From assembly GCA_014799485.1 (NCBI GenBank), contig JAAVHY010000032.1, positions 1-64,000 on the forward strand: 64,000 nt of DNA, written 5' to 3'. Made by a program: the position numbers and the translations under genes. The notes under the pieces are model-generated. The model was not told where the DNA came from. It did no database searches and saw only the letters and a program-made list of their open reading frames with translations. Origin of the DNA: Clostridiales bacterium. Its GTDB lineage: Bacteria > Bacillota_A > Clostridia > Oscillospirales > Oscillospiraceae. This document shows positions 33,881 to 43,758 of the stretch, in pieces; the stretch's first letter is position 1; every line of letters begins with the position of its first letter.

Positions 33881-33909
33881 ATACTATCATAATATGGGAA
33901 TAAAAGCAA
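33881..33909 (-). promoter_or_regulatory. Probable promoter of the desulfidase-transporter operon
   Basis: On the minus strand TTGCTT (33909-33904), 17 bases and TAGTAT (33886-33881) lie in an AT-rich stretch about 110 bases before the ATG at 33772, leaving a long leader without a recognisable riboswitch. Confidence 0.5.
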
Positions 33910-34053
33910 TAGAATTGTGCAAAACCACATTATCATTTCTAATCATTCCATAATTCCTTTTTATTTGAAGCGCAGCCTGTTGATCCTCATGGAGCTGGTA
34001 CTTGCCAACCTCTTCATGGGCTGATCCCGATACATAACAAGCATAATGAAAGA
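33910..34053. other. AT-rich gap with a possible gene remnant
   Basis: No gene is visible. A short open stretch around 33957-34024 would encode a 21-residue tail ending LILMELVLANLFMG, which could be the end of a lost protein, but nothing upstream continues it. Confidence 0.3.
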
Positions 34054-34085
34054 AGCGCCGGACAGCGTTGCTGTCCGGCGCTTTT
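34054..34085. terminator. Intrinsic terminator beside the PHP phosphatase gene
   Basis: A perfect 13-bp stem, AGCGCCGGACAGC with loop GTT, is followed by TTTCTTC. On the minus strand it directly follows the PHP gene stop. Confidence 0.8.
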
Positions 34086-34101
34086 CTTCATGCAACGGCC
34101 G

Positions 34102-34824
34102 TCACATCCCGATGAACCGCTTGAATTTCTCCACATCCGTGTTGAGGATCAGCCCCTCGTCGAAACCTACCTCATTGAGCAGGGCGATGGCCTTGTCGAA
34201 CCGGCCCACCGCGCTGGGGTCGTGGGCGTCGGTGTTCACGATGACGGGCGCGCCGGCCTTTTGGCACAGGGCCAGCATCTCCCGGTAATTCTTCACGCAG
34301 CCGGGGCGGCGCGCCGGGCGGACCAGGGAGCTGTTGTTCACCTCCAGCGCCACATGAAACTCCTTCGCCGCCTCCACCAGCCGCCCGTACAGGAGCGGAG
34401 CGTTGTCGCTGTCCGGGTGGGAGATGAAAAAGACCTTCTCGTGCTTCATGCAGGCGATCACGTTGTCGGTGTTTTTCTCCGCCCCCTCGTCCTGATACCA
34501 GGGCAGATGGACCCCGGCGATGATGTAGTCCAGCCGGTCAACACACCGCTGGGGCAGCTCAAAGCCGCCCTGGCCGTTGAGCACGTTTGCCTCGCAGCCG
34601 TGGACGATCTCCACCCCGGACAGGCGGCGTGGGATGGCGGTGAGGTTCATGAAATAGAAGGGATCGCAGGTCCCCGGAACGCCCGGCCCATGCTCGGCAA
34701 AGCCCAGGAGATCCAGCCCCCTCTCCCCTGCCGCGGCCGCCATTTCCCGGATGGTGCCGTAGGCGTGGCCGCTGGCAATGGTATGGGTATGGATGTCCAG
34801 CCGGAAGGCGCTTGAGTCGATCAA
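34102..34824 (-). CDS. YcdX-type PHP-domain phosphatase
   Basis: The roughly 240-residue protein has the PHP trinuclear-metal pattern: DIHTHTIASGHAYGTI near the N-terminus, GFAEHGPGVPG, ANVLNGQGG (metal Glu region), FISHPDSDNAP and a late VNTDAHDP. This order matches YcdX phosphatases, which hydrolyse phosphomonoesters in the cytoplasm. The start is uncertain: the TTG at 34824 lies 10 bases after AAAGG, whereas a GTG at 34833 is too close to it. It is transcribed alone and ends at a strong terminator. It is not closely related to the PHP gene at 8.4 kb. Confidence 0.88.
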   Translation of the reverse strand: MIDSSAFRLDIHTHTIASGHAYGTIREMAAAAGERGLDLLGFAEHGPGVPGTCDPFYFMNLTAIPRRLSGVEIVHGCEANVLNGQGGFELPQRCVDRLDYIIAGVHLPWYQDEGAEKNTDNVIACMKHEKVFFISHPDSDNAPLLYGRLVEAAKEFHVALEVNNSSLVRPARRPGCVKNYREMLALCQKAGAPVIVNTDAHDPSAVGRFDKAIALLNEVGFDEGLILNTDVEKFKRFIGM

Positions 34825-34833
34825 GATACGCAC

Positions 34834-35125
34834 CCCTTTCGCAGTTTGCTTTTTTGCTTGCTGAATGCCGCGCGCGGCGCGTGCCGCCGCACCCTATGGG
34901 GCAATTTTCAATATTATAGCACAATGACCCGGAATTGCCAAGGTTCACGCCCCGCCCGTTCCGCTTTTCCCGCATAGACTGGGCCGCCGCCCACCAGCCG
35001 GGGGTGGAACACCGCCGAGTGGATGCGCCAGCCGGTTTGGTCATATGCCCATGCCGCTCCCCCTGGTTTCTGACGGAATATTTATAATATCGCGCTGTTT
35101 TATGATAGATATTCCATCCACCTGC
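34834..35125. other. Divergent intergenic region without a gene
   Basis: The left half is GC-rich and the right half AT-rich, with TATTTATAATATC and TATGATAGATATTCC close to the MFS start. I see no gene, RNA or repeat in it; it should hold the promoters of the PHP and MFS genes. Confidence 0.4.
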
Positions 35126-35141
35126 TGGTATAATCATACCA
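35126..35141 (+). promoter_or_regulatory. Inverted repeat over the -10 box of the MFS gene
   Basis: TGGTAT and ATACCA form a perfect inverted repeat around AATC. The repeat contains a consensus TATAAT at 35129-35134, about 30 bases before the ATG. The -35 is weak, so the palindrome may bind a regulator that controls this promoter. Confidence 0.5.
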
Positions 35142-35162
35142 ACAAAAAAGGAGGAGCGCAAT

Positions 35163-36359
35163 ATGGTACATCTGCTCTTAGCTGTTATTTACCTTTCTTT
35201 CATTAGTCTGGGTCTGCCCGACTCCCTGCTGGGTTCTGCCTGGCCAGTGATGCATACGGAATTGAACGTCCCCATGGCCTGGGCCGGGGCCATCTCCATC
35301 ATCATCTCCGCCGGGACCGTCGTGTCCAGCCTGCAAAGCGACCGGCTCACCAAGAAGCTGGGCACGGGAAAGGTGACCGCCATCAGCGTGGGGATGACGG
35401 CGGCGGCCCTGTTCGGCTTTTCCGTCAGCGGTTCGTTCTGGATGCTGTGCCTGTGGGCCGTCCCCTACGGCCTGGGCGCTGGCAGCGTGGACGCGGCGCT
35501 GAACAACTATGTGGCCCTTCACTACGCCAGCCGCCACATGAGCTGGCTCCACTGCATGTGGGGACTGGGCGCCGCTGTGGGGCCTTATGTCATGGGCTTC
35601 GCCCTGTCCGGCGGCTCCGGCTGGCATATGGGTTATCGGTACATCAGCATGATCCAGGTGGTGCTCACTGTGATCCTGGTGATAAGCCTGCCCCTTTGGC
35701 GTATTCACCGGGGTGGGCCGGCCGACGGGGACGAGGCTTCCTCTGCCCCGCCGCTGACCCTGCCGCAGATTTTCCGCATCCCCGGCGCGAAGGAGGTCAT
35801 GATCACCTTTTTCTGCTACTGCGCGGTGGAGCAGACCACGATCCTCTGGGCCAGCAGTTACCTGAACCTGCATAAAGGCATCCCGGCGGAGACGGCGGCG
35901 GGCTATGCGGGGCTGTTTTTCATCGGCATCACGGCTGGCCGGGCCCTCAGCGGCTTCCTCACCATAAAGTTCAGCGACTCTCAGATGATTCGGCTGGGCC
36001 AGGCGGTCACGGCAGTGGGCATCGCCGCCATGGCGCTGCCGCTGCACGAATACGTCACCCTGGCGGGACTGGCGCTCATCGGCCTGGGGTGCGCCCCCAT
36101 TTACCCCTGCGTCATCCACTCCACCCCGGAGCATTTCGGCGCGGACAAGTCCCAGGCCGTCATCGGCATGCAGATGGCCAGCGCTTACATCGGCACTTGC
36201 TTGATGCCCCCCCTGTTCGGCCTCATCGCCGCCCACATCGGCGCGGCGCTGCTGCCGGCGTATCTGATGATCATCCTCGCCGTCATGGCGGTAATGCACG
36301 AGGCCCTGCTGCGCAAGAGCGGCAAAGGGCGTCCGCTATGTCCCGGGGATGGAGATTGA
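35163..36359 (+). CDS. Major facilitator superfamily transporter
   Basis: The 398-residue membrane protein has about twelve hydrophobic segments. The loop between helices 2 and 3 reads SDRLTKKLGTGKVTAISVG, the family D-R-x-K/R-G motif. Further features are the Gly/Pro-rich WAVPYGLGAGSVDAALNNYV and a central hydrophilic loop near 180-205. The subfamily resembles FucP-type or YfkF-like sugar/drug permeases; the substrate is unknown. AAAGGAGGAG lies upstream of the ATG, and a palindrome covers the promoter. It is a single-gene unit ending at a bidirectional terminator. Confidence 0.88.
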   Translation: MVHLLLAVIYLSFISLGLPDSLLGSAWPVMHTELNVPMAWAGAISIIISAGTVVSSLQSDRLTKKLGTGKVTAISVGMTAAALFGFSVSGSFWMLCLWAVPYGLGAGSVDAALNNYVALHYASRHMSWLHCMWGLGAAVGPYVMGFALSGGSGWHMGYRYISMIQVVLTVILVISLPLWRIHRGGPADGDEASSAPPLTLPQIFRIPGAKEVMITFFCYCAVEQTTILWASSYLNLHKGIPAETAAGYAGLFFIGITAGRALSGFLTIKFSDSQMIRLGQAVTAVGIAAMALPLHEYVTLAGLALIGLGCAPIYPCVIHSTPEHFGADKSQAVIGMQMASAYIGTCLMPPLFGLIAAHIGAALLPAYLMIILAVMAVMHEALLRKSGKGRPLCPGDGD

Positions 36360-36404
36360 CCGCGCCTGTCAGGGCCTGGATCAAACCCAACCGCGCTGAC
36401 CCGA

Positions 36405-36446
36405 AACGAACCCCTCCGGCATACGCCGGAGGGGTTCGTTTTGTTT
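36405..36446. terminator. Bidirectional terminator between the MFS and BlaR-like genes
   Basis: A perfect 16-bp stem, AACGAACCCCTCCGGC with loop ATAC, is followed by TTGTTT. It separates two convergent genes. Confidence 0.9.
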
Positions 36447-38331
36447 ACCCGCCGGTGCCCACGCCCATGCACGTCCAGCCCTCGTCGGTGAGCTGCATAT
36501 ACCCCACCCGGCTGTAGGTCAGCGCCCCCTCCGGGGCGCCGTCCCCCTCGTAGGGTCCGGTGTTGCCGGCCCAAAAGGCCCTGTCATCCACCGGGACGAA
36601 CACGGTGCTGTAGTTGAATTGGAACCAGGTCTTGCCGAAGTCCTCCGCGGAAAAGCCGTGGGCCTGGGCAAAGCCTTCCAGATATTCATAGTCCGTCAGG
36701 TCGGGCAGGTTCAGGCCGCGGATAAGCACATAGGTGCAGGCATATGGGTTGCCCGGGGAACACTTGAGGTAGGCGCTCTCATAATCCAAGGCCCATTTAT
36801 GGGCGATATCGTGGTGGCTCTGGCCGTTATCGTCGACGGTGAGGAAGGGGGCCCGCAGGGCGGCCAGCTCCACCATATCGAACCATTGCCGCAGATAACC
36901 GTAGGGCAGGTCGTCATCGTAGCGGCGCTGGCCTTTATAGCAGTTCGTTTCCCCGCCCTGTTCCACCAGCATCAGGTAGGAACCTTTGGAGAGAAACAGG
37001 GAGACGGTCCCGTCCTCCGAGGAAACGCGCAAGGCATCGCTCCCCTCCGACGTGGAGTATGGGGCGTACTCCCATTGGAAATAAGCGGGCAAATCGCTGA
37101 GATAATTGATGAAATAGTCCTGGCTGGGGACGGTGGAATACTCCCAGGTCAGCTCGCCAGGTGCATAGGCCGTCCCGCCGGGATAGAAGGCCAGCTTGAG
37201 AGACAGCTCGGCCATAAGCCGGTCCACCACGGACTGGATCACCTGCTGCGCCGGGGCGAGGCCGTCCATTGGGACAGCGCTTGGGACGGGTTCCGGCGGT
37301 GGGGATTCCTCCGGCGCGCCGGTGAAGGTGCATCCCACGGCCAGCCCCTGGACGATCACCAGCGCCAGCGCCACGGCGGCCGCCGTTTTGGGCCTGTGAG
37401 CGATGAGCTTGATCCGCTCCCGCATCCGGCGCTTGCCAACCGTCATGGTGGTGGCGGTTTGCAGCAGGGGCGTATGCCCCGCCGCGATCATGTCCACCAG
37501 GGTGCGCCCATAGGGCAGGCGCTCGTCTTCCCCCAGGCGGCGGATGGCCCCCTCGTCGCAGGCCAGCTCACAGTCCTGCCGGGACAGCGCCGCCGCCCAC
37601 CACACCAGGGGGTCGAACCAGTACACGCACAGGCAAAGGCACCGCAACAGCGCCCACCAGTGGTCGCGGTGGCAGTAGTGGGTGAGCTCGTGGGCCAGCA
37701 CATGACGCAGACGGTCAGGGCTCTCCAAAGCGGCGGGGGTGATGTAAATCGCGGGCCGCACCACCCCGCACAGGCAGGGGGAGGGCAGCTCTGGGGTCAC
37801 GTACACCGGCAGGGGGCAATCCGCTTCCACCGGCAGGACCCCGCGCAGCTTGCGCCGCAGGCGGAGGTTCACCAGCAGGAACCACAGCGCCATCACGACC
37901 GCCCCGCCCAGCCACACGGACCTGGCATACCGCTCCGTCAGCTGTCCCAGGGTGGGAGGGCTCTCCAGCAGATCCTCTGCCCGTCGATACACGTTCTGCA
38001 CCTCATCTATGCTGAGATCGGTGACGCTCTGGCCGTTTCGCTCCCGTTCCCGCAGGGCCTGCTGGTAGGCATCCTCATAGGACATCGGGTTCGTGATAGG
38101 TACACTGGCCTGCCCGATGGACTCAACCACCCGGCGCGGCTCCTCGGCCCTCTCCAGGAGGGCCAGGGCGCTGTAGGCGCTATCCGCAAAGTTCACCGGA
38201 ATCAGCAGCCGCAGGGCAACGGCGAGCCACAGCGCGTATTGAACCCGCGGGTCGATCCTCCCCCGGAGGACAGGCCGCAAAGCGGCAATCAGGAGGATGA
38301 GGATAGAGGATGTGATCAAAACAGCCTTCAT
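36445..38331 (-). CDS. M56-family (BlaR1-like) membrane metalloprotease sensor
   Basis: The 628-residue protein has an N-terminal membrane part (helices near 2-20, 28-47 and 138-156). The zinc protease motif HELTHY is at 214-219 with a downstream ELACDEG (third ligand Glu). A further helix lies near 310, where GCTF may mark the outer face. The last 300 residues are an outer sensor domain that is not a penicillin-binding fold that I recognise, unlike classical BlaR1. Signal binding should activate cleavage of the partner BlaI-like repressor. Its ATG overlaps the repressor stop (ATGA). The ligand is unknown and beta-lactams are not implied. Confidence 0.88.
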   Translation of the reverse strand: MKAVLITSSILILLIAALRPVLRGRIDPRVQYALWLAVALRLLIPVNFADSAYSALALLERAEEPRRVVESIGQASVPITNPMSYEDAYQQALRERERNGQSVTDLSIDEVQNVYRRAEDLLESPPTLGQLTERYARSVWLGGAVVMALWFLLVNLRLRRKLRGVLPVEADCPLPVYVTPELPSPCLCGVVRPAIYITPAALESPDRLRHVLAHELTHYCHRDHWWALLRCLCLCVYWFDPLVWWAAALSRQDCELACDEGAIRRLGEDERLPYGRTLVDMIAAGHTPLLQTATTMTVGKRRMRERIKLIAHRPKTAAAVALALVIVQGLAVGCTFTGAPEESPPPEPVPSAVPMDGLAPAQQVIQSVVDRLMAELSLKLAFYPGGTAYAPGELTWEYSTVPSQDYFINYLSDLPAYFQWEYAPYSTSEGSDALRVSSEDGTVSLFLSKGSYLMLVEQGGETNCYKGQRRYDDDLPYGYLRQWFDMVELAALRAPFLTVDDNGQSHHDIAHKWALDYESAYLKCSPGNPYACTYVLIRGLNLPDLTDYEYLEGFAQAHGFSAEDFGKTWFQFNYSTVFVPVDDRAFWAGNTGPYEGDGAPEGALTYSRVGYMQLTDEGWTCMGVGTGG

Positions 38332-38711
38332 TTTGATTCCTCCTCCGCTTTGTCCAGGATGGCGTACAGTTCGTCGATATCCGCCCTGGACAGGGAGCTG
38401 CGGTCCACCAGGGAGCTGACCAGCAGACCCACGCTGCCGTGGAAGGCCCGCTCCAGCAGGGAGTCGGTTTCTACGGCGGCGGCGTCCTCCCGGGCCAGCA
38501 CCGCCCGGAATACCTTGGCCCGGCCCGACACCTCGTAGGTGATAAGGCCCTTTTCCTCCATCCGCCGCACCATGGTGGTGACGGTACTCTTGGCCCAGCC
38601 CGCGCTGTCCTTCAACGCCCGCACCAGCTCCATCAGGGTTTTGGGCCCCACCCACAGGCACTCCATCACCCGCCACTCGCTGGGGGAAAGCGGGCCGCGT
38701 CTTTCTTCCAT
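38328..38711 (-). CDS. BlaI/MecI/CopY-family repressor
   Basis: The 127-residue protein has the winged helix of BlaI repressors. LSPSEWRVMECLWVGPKTLM forms the first helices, WAKSTVTTMVRRMEEKGLI is the recognition helix, and VSGRAKVFRAVL is the wing. The C-terminal helical tail supports dimerisation and is where the partner protease normally cuts. The ATG at 38711 is 9 bases from AAAGGA; a longer N-terminus has no site. It is the first gene of the pair with the M56 protease and probably binds the short inverted repeats in its own promoter. Confidence 0.92.
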   Translation of the reverse strand: MEERRGPLSPSEWRVMECLWVGPKTLMELVRALKDSAGWAKSTVTTMVRRMEEKGLITYEVSGRAKVFRAVLAREDAAAVETDSLLERAFHGSVGLLVSSLVDRSSLSRADIDELYAILDKAEEESK

Positions 38712-38762
38712 ATCCGCACGTCCTTTCTGCCTGGCCGGCACAGCCGTCCGTTCTATATTGGT

Positions 38763-38807
38763 TTACTCCTGTAAGCCTACTGTAGCAGATTGGGCTACGA
38801 TTGTCAA
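38763..38807 (-). promoter_or_regulatory. Promoter and operator of the BlaI/BlaR1-like pair
   Basis: On the minus strand a consensus TTGACA (38807-38802), a 17-base spacer and TACAGT (38784-38779) form a strong promoter. Two short inverted repeats cover it: CTAC-T-GTAG at 38777-38785 and TTAC-TCCT-GTAA at 38763-38774. They resemble the TACA/TGTA operators of the BlaI family, which supports autoregulation. Confidence 0.7.
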
Positions 38808-38936
38808 CCGATTTTTGAAACAATTGTGCCAGCCGTGGTATCTATACGCAGACAGCCGTGTATACGTATGACACAGCATGAAATAACGGCTATACGGGGA
38901 TTTAAGCAGCAGTTTTTAATATTATGATACCTATAC

Positions 38937-38965
38937 TTGTTTTCGGACAGGTTCTGTGGTAAACT
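38937..38965 (+). promoter_or_regulatory. Promoter of the M42 aminopeptidase gene
   Basis: TTGTTT at 38937-38942, a 17-base spacer and TAAACT at 38960-38965 lie 25 bases before the ATG at 38990, in an AT-rich stretch. Confidence 0.5.
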
Positions 38966-38989
38966 ATCCATAAAAGAGGAGGGATTTTT

Positions 38990-40030
38990 ATGAAGTATGA
39001 AGTCGATAAACAGTTCCTTGTAGATTGCTTTGAAGCGTTTGTGAACACGCCAAGCCCGGTGGGATATTATGCGAAAATAAACCCGGTGGTAGAGCGCTAT
39101 GCCGGAATGTTTGGATATCAAGTTACTTACGACAACAAGCAGACGGCTTACATAACCCTGGAGGGCGAGGATAATTCCAAAACAGTCATGATCGGCGCCC
39201 ACCTGGACACCATTGGTATGATCGTCCGCCGGATCGACGCTGACGGTATGATCCGCGTCCGTCAGCTTGGCGGCATGAATTTCAGTAGCGCCGAGGGTGC
39301 GACTGTAACGGTGCACACCCGAACCGGGAAAGACTACACGGGGCTTCTGGCCTGTCAATCCCACTCGGTCCATGTGTTCGATGATGCCAGGACTCTGAGC
39401 CGGGATGAGACTAATATGATGATCATCCTGGATGAAAAGATAAAGAAGCGGGAGGATGTCCTGGCCCTCGGCATTCAGCACGGGGATATGGTCTCCATTG
39501 ATCCGGGGTGCCAGTATACGGAGAACGGCTTCTTGAAGTCCCGCTTCATCGATGACAAGGCGGCGGTAGCCTGTACCTTTGCGATGCTGAAATATCTGAC
39601 AGAACATCAGATAAAGCCGAAGTACCGCACGATCCTGGCTTTCCCGCACTATGAGGAAATCGGCCTCGGCGGCACCTATGTCCCGCCGGAGGTTTCCGAG
39701 TTTGTTGCTGTGGATATCGGCCTCATCGGGCCGGATTACAACGGGAATGAATTTGCCGTCAGCATCTGCGCAAAAGACAATGCGACACCTTATGATTATG
39801 AACTGACCAGCCGCCTGATCGAGCAGGCGAAAAGGGCGGAGCTGGATTACGCGGTGGATATTTTCTATCGATACGGCACAGATGCGAACGCCGCCCTAAA
39901 GGCCGGCAACAACCTGAAAGCCGGGGCTTTCGGCATGGCCGTTTACTGCAGCCACGGCATGGAGCGGACCCACATCGACGGCCTGGTCAACACTACTAAT
40001 TTGATTTTGGCTTACGTGCTGGACATCTGA
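38990..40030 (+). CDS. M42-family (glutamyl aminopeptidase-like) metallopeptidase
   Basis: The 346-residue enzyme matches PepA/FrvX-type M42 aminopeptidases, which form large tetrahedral complexes and trim peptides in the cytoplasm. Metal and catalytic motifs are present in order: GAHLDTIGMIV (His71, Asp73), FIDDKAAVA (bridging Asp), FPHYEEIGLGG (catalytic Glu and metal Glu), VAVDIGLIG (Asp) and a late SHGMERTHIDG (His). AGAGGAGGG precedes the ATG. Third-position A/T use is higher than in neighbouring genes. It is transcribed alone and ends at a very strong bidirectional terminator. Confidence 0.93.
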   Translation: MKYEVDKQFLVDCFEAFVNTPSPVGYYAKINPVVERYAGMFGYQVTYDNKQTAYITLEGEDNSKTVMIGAHLDTIGMIVRRIDADGMIRVRQLGGMNFSSAEGATVTVHTRTGKDYTGLLACQSHSVHVFDDARTLSRDETNMMIILDEKIKKREDVLALGIQHGDMVSIDPGCQYTENGFLKSRFIDDKAAVACTFAMLKYLTEHQIKPKYRTILAFPHYEEIGLGGTYVPPEVSEFVAVDIGLIGPDYNGNEFAVSICAKDNATPYDYELTSRLIEQAKRAELDYAVDIFYRYGTDANAALKAGNNLKAGAFGMAVYCSHGMERTHIDGLVNTTNLILAYVLDI

Positions 40031-40078
40031 CAAGATAATAAAATAACGATGCCGGGGCCCTCCAAAGCCCCGAAACGC

Positions 40079-40134
40079 AACAAAGCCCCCCACAGGCCCG
40101 GATGTTTATCCGGCCTGTGGGGGGCTTTGTTTAA
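40079..40134. terminator. Long bidirectional terminator
   Basis: AACAAAGCCCCCCACAGG pairs with CCTGTGGGGGGCTTTGTT, extended by an inner GGAT/ATCC arm with one bulge. The A and T ends serve both strands: the M42 gene from the left and, less directly, the importer operon from the right. Confidence 0.9.
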
Positions 40135-40191
40135 AAAGGGAAAACACATCCAAATATTGACGTAACGGCCCTTTATGGCGTTTCTCCCAGA

Positions 40192-41814
<1,623 letters not shown>

Positions 41815-41817
41815 GGT

Positions 41818-43647
41818 TTAACCTCCTATTCCCTTGTCCAGGCTGGCTCCGGTGACCTTGTTGACCAGGGTGTTGCAAACGAGAATGGTGACGATCAAAA
41901 TCAGGTTGATGCCGCTGGAGAAAGCGTACAGGCCCATCTCATCGAAGTAGTCCAAAGTGGTGGACAGGATGAAGCCCTGGGTACACAGCAGCAGGAACAG
42001 CGACAGCTCCCGCAGGCAGGTCATGAAGGGCAGCAGGTAGCCGCTGATGATGGACGACTTCTGGATGGGGATGATGATGCGGGTCATGCGCTTGATCCAG
42101 GGGATGTCCTGGATGATGGCCGCTTCCTCGATCTCGCCGGACAGCTGGAGCATGGAGTTCAGGGAGCTGCGGCTGGCAAAGGGGATGTACTTCACCGTGC
42201 CCGCGATGATGAGCAGGGTGTAGGTGTTGAACAGGTTGACGTACTGGTTGGAGAACAGGATGAAGAAGGCCACGCCAACGGCGATGGACGGCATGAGGTA
42301 GGGCAGGAACGCCATGCTGTTGACGTAATTGGCCCATTTGCTTCGTCGGTTTTTGGCCACGGCGTAGCCGATGAGGGTGCCGATGGTGCCCGCCAGCAGG
42401 GCGCAGGTCACGCTGACCAGCATGGTGCCCCGGAAGGCCCGCCAGATGGTCTCGTTGTGGAGGATGCCCTTCTGGCCGTACATACCGTTCTCCGACACGT
42501 TCTCGTCGGTGACCCACCATTTGGTGGTCAGGTTGCTGGTGTCCCCGGTGTACAGGAAGGAGTAGTCGCCGGGGTTGGGCAGGAAGGTCTCAAAGGCGAA
42601 GGACACGATGGGGAAGATACTGGTGAAGAAGGTGACGATGACCAGCACCAGGGCGATGACGTATTTGCCCACCCTGCCCAGATTGATCTTGGAGATCTGG
42701 CCGGACTTGCCCGTGACGGTGGTATAGCTCTTCCGGCTGGTGAGGCTGATCTGATTCAGGAACATGATCGCCACGCCGAACACCATCATGATGATGGCCA
42801 GGATGCTGGCCTCGCCGGTGAACTTGGAGTTCATGGACACGTATTTGGTGGAAAGGGTGGTCAGGTTCAGATAGTGGGGCACCGGGTAGGAGCCCATGGA
42901 GCTGCCGAACACCAGCAGGATGGTGGACAAAATGGCGGGCTTCACCATGGGCAGGGTGATCTTGCACATGGTCTTCCATTTGGGCGTGTCCAGGATGGTG
43001 GCGGCTTCCTCCAGATTGGCGTCCATGTTGCGGAAGATGCCGCCGATCAGGATGTAGGCGAAGGGGGCGTAGTGCAGGCCCAACACCACCACGCTGGGGA
43101 ACAGCCCCTTACACCACCACAGGGGCATCTGGATGCCGAACATGGCGGCCAGCAGGCCGTTGGAGCCGCCGGTGACGGCGTTGGAGTTGAACAGGTTCTG
43201 CCACACCACGGCCAGGGTCCACTGGGGCATGATGTAGGGGAAGATGAAGATGGAGCTGAGATACTTCCTCCACGCCAGGTTGGTGCGGGTGACCAAAAAG
43301 GCGAACACGCCGCCGAAGAGAATGGCCACCACGCAGGTCCCCACCGCCAGCCACACGGTGTTCAGCAGCGGCGTCCACAGGTTGGTCTTGGCCAGCTTGC
43401 TGGTGAACAGGTCGATGTAGTTCACCGTGGTGTAGCCGGACGCCTGGCCGGTGAGATGGGCGTCGATGGTGCCGGGGTGGATCTTGAAGGTGTCCTCCAC
43501 AATGGCGACGATGGGGGCCACGGTGCTGAAGGTGAGCACAATGCCCATCAGCAGGAGGATGACATTGTGGGGCTTGGAGAAATAGGTCTTGACCTTGTTG
43601 AGCAGGATGGTAGAGCGGCTTGCCTGGAGGGTTGTGGACTGGCCCAT
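41818..43647 (-). CDS. Double-domain ABC importer permease (FbpB-like)
   Basis: The 609-residue membrane protein contains two consecutive binding-protein-dependent permease units, each with about six helices. The ATPase-contacting loops are EEAATILDTPKWKTMCKITLP near residue 222 and EEAAIIQDIPWIKRMTRIIIP near 520 (EAA motifs). Two such units in one chain are typical of iron(III), thiamine and 2-aminoethylphosphonate importers. Between them lies an outer loop of about 80 residues (GDYSFLYTGDTSNLTT region). It is the second gene of the operon; a hairpin separates it from the binding-protein gene. Confidence 0.92.
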   Translation of the reverse strand: MGQSTTLQASRSTILLNKVKTYFSKPHNVILLLMGIVLTFSTVAPIVAIVEDTFKIHPGTIDAHLTGQASGYTTVNYIDLFTSKLAKTNLWTPLLNTVWLAVGTCVVAILFGGVFAFLVTRTNLAWRKYLSSIFIFPYIMPQWTLAVVWQNLFNSNAVTGGSNGLLAAMFGIQMPLWWCKGLFPSVVVLGLHYAPFAYILIGGIFRNMDANLEEAATILDTPKWKTMCKITLPMVKPAILSTILLVFGSSMGSYPVPHYLNLTTLSTKYVSMNSKFTGEASILAIIMMVFGVAIMFLNQISLTSRKSYTTVTGKSGQISKINLGRVGKYVIALVLVIVTFFTSIFPIVSFAFETFLPNPGDYSFLYTGDTSNLTTKWWVTDENVSENGMYGQKGILHNETIWRAFRGTMLVSVTCALLAGTIGTLIGYAVAKNRRSKWANYVNSMAFLPYLMPSIAVGVAFFILFSNQYVNLFNTYTLLIIAGTVKYIPFASRSSLNSMLQLSGEIEEAAIIQDIPWIKRMTRIIIPIQKSSIISGYLLPFMTCLRELSLFLLLCTQGFILSTTLDYFDEMGLYAFSSGINLILIVTILVCNTLVNKVTGASLDKGIGG

Positions 43648-43674
43648 GAGATCACTCCTTTATGACCGGGATGA

Positions 43675-43718
43675 CACGCGCCCCTGGCCCCGTTGATCCA
43701 GGCGGCCAGGGGCGCGTG
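43675..43718 (-). repeat. Intra-operon stem-loop after the binding-protein gene
   Basis: CACGCGCCCCTGGCC and GGCCAGGGGCGCGTG form a perfect 15-bp stem. No T run follows on the minus strand, so it may protect the 3' end of the binding-protein message and lower permease expression, a common device in importer operons. Confidence 0.6.
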
Positions 43719-43758
43719 TGATGCGCTAATCGTTCAAATTTCGGTTGCCGGCGAAGTG

